DNA of 12,584 nucleotides from Deltaproteobacteria bacterium (GTDB lineage Bacteria; Desulfobacterota; Desulfuromonadia; Desulfuromonadales; Geopsychrobacteraceae), in assembly GCA_009993495.1 (NCBI GenBank), contig JAACTI010000163.1, forward strand, positions 1-12,584, written 5' to 3'. Position numbers and translations under genes: made by a program. This document shows positions 8,228-12,584 of this stretch, in pieces (within the stretch, counting starts at the first letter, position 1; each line of letters starts with the position of its first letter). Under the pieces are notes generated by a model. That model worked only from the letters and a program-made list of their open reading frames with translations, was not told where the DNA came from and did no database searches.

Positions 8228-8913
8228 TGCGGATGCTCCCGCTCCAGACGTTTGACCATCAATTGATTGAAAATCAGCACGGCAAAAGCCAGCGCAATCG
8301 AGACCAGACAGAGCCCAAGGGCCATACCCTCACCACCCGGCGCGCCGGTGTAATCATAAATCGCCAGCGGGATGGTTTGGGTCACGCCGGGGATATTACC
8401 GGCGATGATGATGGTTGCACCGAACTCACCCAGACTGCGGGCGAACATCAGCGACGCGCCGGCAAGGATGGCGCGGCCCGACAGGGGCAGAACAATCGTA
8501 AAGAGGCTGTCGTACCAGCGTGCGCCCAGGGTGCGCGATGCCTGAATGAGGCGCAGATCAATGCCTTCCATGCCGGTGCGAATCGAACGCACCAGCAACG
8601 GAAAACCGACCACCATCGAAGCGAGCACCGCGGCTTTCCAGGTAAAAATGATCCTGATTCCCAGCTCCTCAAGCAGGCCACCCAGCCAGCCATTGCGCCC
8701 CAGCAACAGCAACAGCAAATAGCCGACCACCACCGGCGGCAGCACCAGCGGCAGGTTCATCAGCCCGTCGAAGAGCGCTTTGCCCGGCAGGCGACTGAAA
8801 ACCAGCAAATAGGCCGCAGCAAAGCCGAAGGGCAGCGCGGCCAGGGTCGCGGTCAGAGCAACCCGTGCGGAAAGCTCCATGGCCTGCCAGTCGGTGGGGG
8901 TAAAATCAAACAT
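8224..8913 (-). CDS. modB: Molybdate ABC transporter permease ModB
   Basis: A 229-residue inner-membrane permease with about five hydrophobic helices (roughly residues 14-37, 48-71, 88-112, 135-165 and 195-220). The cytoplasmic EAA-type loop that docks on ModC is visible as RTLGARWYDSLFTIVLPLS, followed by the ModB-typical ARSLGEFGATI. Length and order match ModB of other bacteria. It lies 32 bases downstream of modA, and its stop overlaps the modC start. A GGGAG lies upstream of the ATG at good spacing. CysT/CysW and TupB are the nearest alternatives and are less likely given the neighbours. Confidence 0.93.
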   Translation of the reverse strand: MFDFTPTDWQAMELSARVALTATLAALPFGFAAAYLLVFSRLPGKALFDGLMNLPLVLPPVVVGYLLLLLLGRNGWLGGLLEELGIRIIFTWKAAVLASMVVGFPLLVRSIRTGMEGIDLRLIQASRTLGARWYDSLFTIVLPLSGRAILAGASLMFARSLGEFGATIIIAGNIPGVTQTIPLAIYDYTGAPGGEGMALGLCLVSIALAFAVLIFNQLMVKRLEREHPQ

Positions 8914-8945
8914 GACGCGCGCTCCCGGTCACAGATGGGGGAGAG

Positions 8946-9686
8946 TCATTTGACGATGAAGCCGTAGCTTTGCAAAATGCCTCGCGCTTCGGCAGAGCCG
9001 AGAAAATCCAGAAATGCGCGCACCGGCAGATGAGTGAGGCCTGCGTTGGTCACACCCAGGGGGTAGACCACCTCCGAATAAAGCTCCTGCGGCACCTCAA
9101 GCAAAATGACGGTCTGGCGGGCAAGCAACGCATCGGTCTTGTAGACAAAGGCGCCCTCAACTTCGCCGCGCTCGGCATAGGCCAGCGCCTGGCGCACATC
9201 CTGCGCTATCACCAATTTGCCCTGCACCTGATCCAGCAGTCCGGCCGCCGTTAAGGCCTGCTCGGCATATTGCCCGACCGGGGTGCTTTTGGGGCTACCA
9301 ATGGCAATGCGCGCAAGGGGCGCAAGATCGGTCATCGCGCTGATCTTGCGTGTTTTTTCGCCAACAAAAACCAGTGAATTGAAAACAAAGGCCCGCACCT
9401 GATCCGCCGGGATAAGTTGCTCGTCAACCAGAAACTGCATCCACTGGGGGTTGGCCGAAATAAAGAGATCTGCCGGAGCACCCTGGGCAATCTGTTTGGC
9501 CAGGGTGCCCGATGAAGCAAAATTGGGCAGAATTTTCACATTTGGTGTTTTTGTCTGGTAGGTGGCGACAAGCTCTTTGACCGCATCCGTCAGGCTGGCG
9601 GCAACCGACAGGCGAACTTCTGCGGCCTGGGCCGAAAAGGTCCAGGCCAGACCGACCATCAGGTAAAATATGGTTTTTTTTAACAT
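8946..9686 (-). CDS. modA: Periplasmic molybdate-binding protein ModA
   Basis: A 246-residue solute-binding protein that captures molybdate (possibly tungstate) in the periplasm and delivers it to ModBC. It opens with a classical signal peptide: MLKK, a hydrophobic core and a probable cut after AQA, leaving a mature protein starting A-E-V-R-L-S-V-A-A-S-L. Family motifs include AASLTDA, SSGTLAKQIAQGAPADLF and the C-terminal EVEGAFVYKTDA, where ModA proteins place oxyanion-contacting residues. The frame is open back to a GTG at 9713, but that would add nine residues before the signal peptide; the ATG at 9686 is preferred although its ribosome site (AAGAGA) is weak. It follows nifB after about 54 bases with no clear promoter or terminator, which suggests co-transcription. 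Confidence 0.93.
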   Translation of the reverse strand: MLKKTIFYLMVGLAWTFSAQAAEVRLSVAASLTDAVKELVATYQTKTPNVKILPNFASSGTLAKQIAQGAPADLFISANPQWMQFLVDEQLIPADQVRAFVFNSLVFVGEKTRKISAMTDLAPLARIAIGSPKSTPVGQYAEQALTAAGLLDQVQGKLVIAQDVRQALAYAERGEVEGAFVYKTDALLARQTVILLEVPQELYSEVVYPLGVTNAGLTHLPVRAFLDFLGSAEARGILQSYGFIVK

Positions 9687-9740
9687 TTTACAATCTCTTG
9701 CAATGAAAGTCACAAGCCCCTGCTGAACAGTTACACATTC

Positions 9741-10622
9741 TCAACCAACCCAGCGCGGTGCTTCCAGGGCCTCAAGATTGATATCTTGCCCCACCACTCC
9801 GGCGGCATCGGCACGGCACTGTTTGCAATGACGCGCCTGCGACAAAATCAGCTCGGCCTGGTTACGCACCATCTCCATGGTCGCGGCACTGGGCTTTTCG
9901 ATGTTGGCGAACCGACCGACGGGAATCACCGGCATGATGTTCATCATCTGCGCCCCCAGTTCGCGCACCCGCACCGCCAGATCCAGGGTCTCATGATCGT
10001 TGACACCGGGAATGTAGACGTGATTGATTTTAATCATCAGCCCGGCCTTGGCCGCAGCCTTAAGGCCTGAAAATTGTTTATCAATGAGAAAACCGGCAGC
10101 ACGCGCACCATTAAAACGCTGCCCTTGATAGTGGATCCACTCGTAGACTTTCTCCCCGGTTTCCGCAGTCAAGGCGTTGATGGTCACCGTCAGGCTATGA
10201 ACATTGGCAGCCAGAATGTCAGGGAGTTTTTCCTCCAGCAGCAAACCGTTGGTCGACAGACAGAGGGTCATCCCGGGAAAATTCTCGCGCACCAGGCGAA
10301 AAGTTTCAAACGTCTTAGGGTTGGCCAGCGGGTCACCGGGGCCGGCAATGCCGACCACCTTGAGCTGCGCCCCCCCCTGGCTCTCCATGTGCCCCTTGAC
10401 CAGTCGCACCCGCTCCACTGCCTGCTCGGGGGTCAGAATCTTGCTGGTGACGCCCGGCCGACTTTCGTTGGCACAATCAAACTTGCGCTCGCAGAAGCCA
10501 CATTTGATATTGCATCCCGGCGCGACCGGCAGGTGGATGCGCCCCGCTTTACTGTGGTCGCCGCCGAAACAAGGGTGATCAGTTTCGGTCTTCATTTTCA
10601 TCATCGGGCAGCCTGTAGCCAT
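9741..10622 (-). CDS. nifB: Nitrogenase cofactor biosynthesis radical SAM protein NifB (short form)
   Basis: A 293-residue cytoplasmic radical SAM enzyme that in nitrogen fixers makes NifB-co, the carbide-centred iron-sulfur precursor of FeMo-co. HPCFGGDHSKAGRIHLPVAP leads into the SAM-cluster cysteines 37, 41 and 44 (CNIKCGFC). Next comes the diagnostic ERKFDCANESRPGVTS with Cys50, then a glycine-rich GIAGPGDPLANP. Near the C terminus HCKQCRADA gives Cys266 and Cys269, a NifB hallmark thought to help bind the auxiliary clusters. The protein ends shortly after this, with no NifX-like domain, as in many anaerobes and archaea. The ATG at 10622 is supported by AGGAG (10630-10634) seven bases upstream. 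It heads a probable nifB-modABC-amidotransferase operon under a sigma-54-type promoter. Other nif genes are not in the window. Confidence 0.93.
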   Translation of the reverse strand: MATGCPMMKMKTETDHPCFGGDHSKAGRIHLPVAPGCNIKCGFCERKFDCANESRPGVTSKILTPEQAVERVRLVKGHMESQGGAQLKVVGIAGPGDPLANPKTFETFRLVRENFPGMTLCLSTNGLLLEEKLPDILAANVHSLTVTINALTAETGEKVYEWIHYQGQRFNGARAAGFLIDKQFSGLKAAAKAGLMIKINHVYIPGVNDHETLDLAVRVRELGAQMMNIMPVIPVGRFANIEKPSAATMEMVRNQAELILSQARHCKQCRADAAGVVGQDINLEALEAPRWVG

Positions 10623-10644
10623 GGTCTCTCTCCTCTCAAAAATG

Positions 10645-10676
10645 AAGGCGCTTGCGACAGGTGTCGCAAGCGCCTT
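10645..10676 (-). repeat. Perfect inverted repeat, possible second terminator before nifB
   Basis: Two 15-base arms (AAGGCGCTTGCGACA and its exact complement) are separated by two bases, which makes a 14-bp stem closed by an ACCU tetraloop. On the minus strand it is followed after two bases by five T's (10638-10642) and then directly by the nifB ribosome site. It could act as a second, weaker terminator, an mRNA-stabilising 5' hairpin or a DNA-binding palindrome. Confidence 0.7.
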
Positions 10677-10699
10677 TGCTTCCGTTAAACAATCGCAAC

Positions 10700-10726
10700 A
10701 AAAAACCCCACAGGACTTCTGCGGGG
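10700..10726 (-). terminator. Rho-independent terminator in the nifB leader
   Basis: Minus strand: an 8-bp stem CCCCGCAG/CTGTGGGG (one G-U pair) with a five-base loop (10706-10726), followed directly by six T's (10700-10705). This is a textbook intrinsic terminator, located between the sigma-54 promoter and nifB. Confidence 0.75.
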
Positions 10727-10736
10727 CATCATTGCC
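10725..10736 (-). promoter_or_regulatory. Hexaloop hairpin, candidate ANTAR-type antiterminator site
   Basis: On the minus strand GGC-AATGAT-GCC forms a three-pair stem, extendable by two pairs across a small internal loop, with a six-base loop A-A-U-G-A-U. A at loop position 1 and G at position 4 fit the published ANTAR target rule. Its 3' arm shares bases 10725-10726 with the terminator stem, so the two folds compete. The stem is short and the expected partner hairpin upstream has no A-x-x-G hexaloop, which lowers confidence. Confidence 0.4.
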
Positions 10737-10807
10737 AGCTTCGGGGAGTACGTCGGCGTACCCAGGGATGGATTCAGCAGTGGATTCGATCTCGTTGCCC
10801 AGAGATT

Positions 10808-10824
10808 AGCATCTCGCGTGCCAA
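10808..10824 (-). promoter_or_regulatory. Sigma-54 (RpoN) promoter for nifB
   Basis: Minus strand TTGGCACGCGAGATGCT matches the -24/-12 consensus YTGGCACG-N4-TTGCW at all but two or three positions, with the required GG-N10-GC spacing. It reads toward nifB, whose start is about 185 bases away. No NifA-type TGT-N10-ACA upstream site was found within about 150 bases, so a different enhancer-binding activator is likely. Confidence 0.75.
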
Positions 10825-10989
10825 CCTGGGAAAATGCCGATTCTCTGGTTTGTTTTTGCCGTGAGAAACCCTGAATTGCCCTCAAGTTGCACAGCAGCCA
10901 TGATGGATTGCCTTTTTTTTGATCGGGCGCTGCCGCGGTCTATTCTGGGCGAACAAGACATGCCTCTCTTGGCAACCTACGGCCTGACT
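10825..10989. other. Non-coding region upstream of the nifB promoter
   Basis: No gene is supported in this stretch. It holds a run of eight A/T pairs (10913-10920) about 95 bases upstream of the sigma-54 promoter, a position where a bend or activator site would be possible. I see no recognisable enhancer-binding site. Confidence 0.4.
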
Positions 10990-10995
10990 TGATTC

Positions 10996-11023
10996 TTGTC
11001 ACCCCCCCCAGAGCATGTAAAGT
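10996..11023 (+). promoter_or_regulatory. Possible sigma-70 promoter of the antitoxin remnant
   Basis: TTGTCA (10996-11001) and TAAAGT (11018-11023) are 16 bases apart; an overlapping TATGAT lies at 11023-11028. The spacer contains a run of eight C's (11002-11009). It faces the antitoxin remnant, whose ATG is about 30 bases downstream with a GGAG in between. Confidence 0.4.
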
Positions 11024-11054
11024 ATGATCAAATCACGTTTAATGGAGTTTTCCG

Positions 11055-11240
11055 ATGCGCACGATTACCGCAACAGATTCGGCCCGAAACCTGCTTCAGG
11101 TGCCCGACCGACGGATCAGCGAACCGGAAGAAATTATTATTGAGCGAAACCAAAGGCCAATATGGCAGGGTGGGACGAATTCACCCTGCCACATCCGCAT
11201 ATCTCCGATTTATCCTTCTGCGAGCAAGGCATCAAAATAG
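11055..11240 (+). pseudogene. Truncated Phd/YefM-family antitoxin gene
   Basis: The open frame (61 codons) begins MRTITATDSARNL and continues to EEIIIERNQRPI, which is clearly the DNA-binding N-terminal half of a prevent-host-death (Phd/YefM) antitoxin. In intact members the corresponding text is of the type M-x-T-I-T-A-T-x-A-R-N followed by G-E-E-I-I-I-x-R-N-x-x-P. Similarity stops at residue 36 (11162); the remaining 25 residues are unrelated, read through a hairpin and run into the 3' end of the UDP-glucuronate decarboxylase gene on the other strand. The middle also has unusual residues (VPDRRISEPEE). No RelE/Doc/VapC-type toxin follows. A GGAG ribosome site and promoter-like boxes survive, so a short peptide could still be made. 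I call it a decayed remnant. Confidence 0.6.
11164..11190. repeat. Nine-bp inverted repeat downstream of the decarboxylase gene
   Basis: GGCAGGGTG and its exact complement CACCCTGCC flank a nine-base loop. It lies between the antitoxin remnant and the 3' end of the minus-strand decarboxylase gene. Neither side has a T run, so it is a weak terminator candidate at best; it also begins two bases after the antitoxin similarity ends. Confidence 0.5.
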
Positions 11241-12193
11241 GCGATGGTGCGACTGAGCCCAACATCAAGGGTTGTTGAAGGCTGCCAGCCCAGTTTGGTA
11301 CGCGCCAGTTCGATATCCGGCAGCCGTTGACGCGGGTCATCCGTCGGCAGAGGCATGAACACCAGCTTAGAGGCAGAGCCAGTCAGGCGCAGGATGGTTT
11401 GTGCCAAGTCGCGCATGCTGATCTCAAATGGATTGCCCAGATTAACCGGGCCGGTGAAATCCTCATCGCTGGCCATCAGCCGGATCAAGCCTTCCACCAG
11501 ATCATCCACATAACAAAAAGACCGGGTTTGCAGGCCATCGCCGTAAAGGGTCAGCGGCTCGCCGCGCAGCGCCTGAACCACAAAATTCGATACCACCCGC
11601 CCATCGTCGGCCAACATCCCCGGACCATAGGTATTGAATATCCGCGCGACCTTGATTGCCAGTTTGTGCTGCCGATGGTAGTCAAAAAAAAGGGTCTCGG
11701 CGCAACGCTTGCCTTCGTCATAACAAGAACGCGGCCCAATGGGGTTGACATGTCCCCAGTAATCCTCGCGCTGCGGTGAAACCTGGGGATCGCCGTACAC
11801 TTCGCTGGTCGAAGCCTGTAAAATCCGTGCTTTGATGCGCTTGGCCAGCCCCAGCATATTAATTGCGCCATGGACGCTGACCTTGGTGGTCTGCACCGGA
11901 TCGAACTGATAATGGATGGGCGACGCCGGGCAGGCGAGATTGTAGATCTGATCCACCTCAACATAAAGGGGAAAGCAGATATCGTGGCGCAACACTTCAA
12001 AGAGCGGATGAGCTAACAAATGCGCAATATTGGCGCGGCGCCCGGTATAAAAATTATCGACACAAAGCACCTCGTTCCCGGCCTCGATCAGGCGCGTACA
12101 GAGATGGGTGCCGATAAACCCGGCACCGCCGGTTACCAGAATACGCTGCGGAGGGGATGGGACAGATGTTGGTTTTGCGTGATTTGATTGCAT
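11210..12193 (-). CDS. UDP-glucuronate decarboxylase (UDP-xylose synthase), SDR family
   Basis: A 327-residue extended short-chain dehydrogenase/reductase. It should convert UDP-glucuronate to UDP-xylose with bound NAD, supplying sugar for lipopolysaccharide, capsule or exopolysaccharide. The Rossmann motif is VTGGAGFIGTHL near the N terminus. The family signature NLACPASPIHYQFDPVQT is followed by STSEVYGDP (catalytic Thr/Ser and Glu region) and YDEGKR (Tyr-x3-Lys). These are characteristic of UXS rather than dTDP-glucose dehydratase or GalE. The ATG at 12193 is chosen because AGGAGG lies six bases upstream. No membrane anchor is present, so it is the soluble type. It stands alone here: no glycosyltransferase or other nucleotide-sugar gene is adjacent, though more could lie beyond the window. 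Confidence 0.92.
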   Translation of the reverse strand: MQSNHAKPTSVPSPPQRILVTGGAGFIGTHLCTRLIEAGNEVLCVDNFYTGRRANIAHLLAHPLFEVLRHDICFPLYVEVDQIYNLACPASPIHYQFDPVQTTKVSVHGAINMLGLAKRIKARILQASTSEVYGDPQVSPQREDYWGHVNPIGPRSCYDEGKRCAETLFFDYHRQHKLAIKVARIFNTYGPGMLADDGRVVSNFVVQALRGEPLTLYGDGLQTRSFCYVDDLVEGLIRLMASDEDFTGPVNLGNPFEISMRDLAQTILRLTGSASKLVFMPLPTDDPRQRLPDIELARTKLGWQPSTTLDVGLSRTIAYFDALLAEG

Positions 12194-12199
12194 CTGTAT

Positions 12200-12205
12200 C
12201 CTCCT
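12200..12205 (-). promoter_or_regulatory. Strong Shine-Dalgarno of the UDP-glucuronate decarboxylase gene
   Basis: A perfect AGGAGG on the minus strand, six bases before the ATG at 12193. It overlaps the alternative upstream TTG at 12208 and so rules that start out. Confidence 0.75.
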
Positions 12206-12274
12206 CAACGCTTCCCGCTGGTACGTCCCCTGCTCTTCTGATAGAATTCCGCGGGAGAGAAGAAGGAGTCAGGT

Positions 12275-12574
12275 ATGAGCGCAAATGAAATAATTAAAAT
12301 TATTCGTCGCAACAAAGCCAAGCTTGACCAGTTCGGGGTAAAACAAATTGGGCTGTTCGGTTCTCAATCCCGTGGCGACGCAAACGAAGAAAGTGATATC
12401 GACTTTCTCGTCGAATTTACACAGGGTCGTAAAAGTTACGACAATTTCATCGAACTGTGCTTTTTTCTGGAAAATTTGTTCAACAAGAAAGTAGATCTCC
12501 TCACTGCAGAATCTCTCAATCCCTATTTAAAAGAGCAAATTCTGCGTGAAGTGAAATATGAAACCATCCACTAA
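12275..12574 (+). CDS. mntA: MNT-domain nucleotidyltransferase, antitoxin of a HEPN/MNT system
   Basis: A 99-residue minimal nucleotidyltransferase. The active-site signature GS-x10-D-x-D is intact: GSQSRGDANEESDID (about residues 28-42), followed by FLVEF. Small MNT proteins of this type pair with HEPN toxins. In the Shewanella MntA-HepT system the MNT partner transfers AMP from ATP to a tyrosine of the HEPN RNase and so blocks it. The start at 12275 has AAGGAG six bases upstream. The next reading frame begins inside the 3' end of this gene and looks like the HEPN partner. The gene is visibly more A/T-rich than the fdh and mod genes, in keeping with horizontal transfer. A weak -10-like TAGAAT lies at 12242-12247. 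Confidence 0.85.
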   Translation: MSANEIIKIIRRNKAKLDQFGVKQIGLFGSQSRGDANEESDIDFLVEFTQGRKSYDNFIELCFFLENLFNKKVDLLTAESLNPYLKEQILREVKYETIH

Positions 12575-12584
12575 TTATCTTCGA
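12558..12584 (+). CDS. Probable start of the HEPN toxin gene (HepT/DUF86), cut by the window end
   Basis: Nine codons, M-K-P-S-T-N-Y-L-R, open from an ATG that overlaps the mntA stop by 17 bases. The M-K-x-x-x-x-Y-L opening and the overlap with an MNT gene are typical of HEPN-domain toxins (HepT family), which cleave or trim RNA. Nine residues cannot prove the family; the call rests mainly on position. Confidence 0.5.

Larger units (their letters stand above)
10623..10797 (-). promoter_or_regulatory. Predicted nifB leader with attenuator-like structures
   Basis: If the sigma-54 promoter is used, transcription starts near 10797 and gives an untranslated leader of about 175 bases. Within it, in order of transcription, are a 7-base direct repeat (GAAUCCA, 12-base period, 10769-10787), a hairpin with GUACG/CGUAC arms (10745-10763), a short GGC/GCC hairpin with hexaloop AAUGAU (10725-10736), a rho-independent terminator (10700-10726), a perfect long hairpin (10645-10676) and the nifB ribosome site. 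A terminator between promoter and gene implies conditional read-through. The hexaloop has A at position 1 and G at position 4, the rule described for RNA targets of ANTAR antiterminators. No open reading frame suggests a leader peptide. The regulator and mechanism are inferred. Confidence 0.6.

Noticed and set aside
7163..8266. A 367-codon plus-strand open frame opposite modC
   Set aside because: It is the antisense shadow of a complete ABC ATPase gene; no motif is seen.
10623..10800. c-di-GMP (GEMM) or molybdenum cofactor riboswitch in the leader
   Set aside because: The conserved cores of these riboswitches are not visible; the elements seen fit a protein-controlled attenuator better.
10880..10920. 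Plus-strand terminator ending in eight T's
   Set aside because: Only two 3-bp pairings broken by an internal loop can form before the T run, too weak for an intrinsic terminator, and no plus-strand gene lies upstream of it.
10825..10989. NifA-type upstream activator site (TGT-N10-ACA)
   Set aside because: TGT triplets occur on the minus strand but none has ACA at the required distance.

Overview
The window looks like chromosomal DNA from a Gram-negative, anaerobic, metal- or sulfur-respiring deltaproteobacterium of the Desulfuromonas/Geobacter/Pelobacter type. This is inferred from the gene set, not from a search: a soluble formate dehydrogenase built with sulfhydrogenase-like beta and gamma subunits, a short NifB without a NifX domain, a sigma-54 promoter ahead of nifB, and paired c-di-GMP enzymes. 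No rRNA, tRNA, CRISPR array or insertion sequence was seen.

Layout. (1) 1-2522, plus strand: the 3' end of an HD-GYP phosphodiesterase gene, then a membrane-bound HAMP-GAF-GGDEF diguanylate cyclase, so c-di-GMP breakdown and synthesis sit side by side. (2) 2565-6411, plus strand: a tightly overlapping three-gene operon for a cytoplasmic formate dehydrogenase. It encodes an FAD/NAD(P)/[2Fe-2S] subunit, a molybdopterin catalytic subunit with Cys in place of selenocysteine, and a subunit with two [4Fe-4S] clusters. (3) 6431-10622, minus strand, convergent with the fdh operon: nifB, modA, modB, modC and a class I glutamine amidotransferase. (4) 10623-10824: a long nifB leader with a good sigma-54 promoter, a small hairpin with an A-x-x-G hexaloop overlapping a rho-independent terminator, and a second, perfect 14-15 bp hairpin just before the nifB ribosome binding site. 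(5) 10990-12584: accessory DNA with a decayed Phd/YefM antitoxin gene, a UDP-glucuronate decarboxylase gene on the minus strand, and an MNT antitoxin gene followed by the first codons of its probable HEPN toxin partner.

How it fits together. Molybdenum links the central part. ModABC imports molybdate; formate dehydrogenase needs Mo or W in its pterin cofactor; NifB makes the iron-sulfur-carbide precursor of the nitrogenase FeMo cofactor. Placing modABC behind nifB, under an apparently nitrogen-controlled promoter, would raise molybdate uptake when nitrogenase is being built. The nifB leader is the most interesting element: it looks like a sigma-54-driven transcript with an attenuator of the kind controlled by ANTAR antiterminators, as reported for nif control in Geobacter sulfurreducens. 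The nitrogenase structural genes and any ANTAR regulator lie outside the window.
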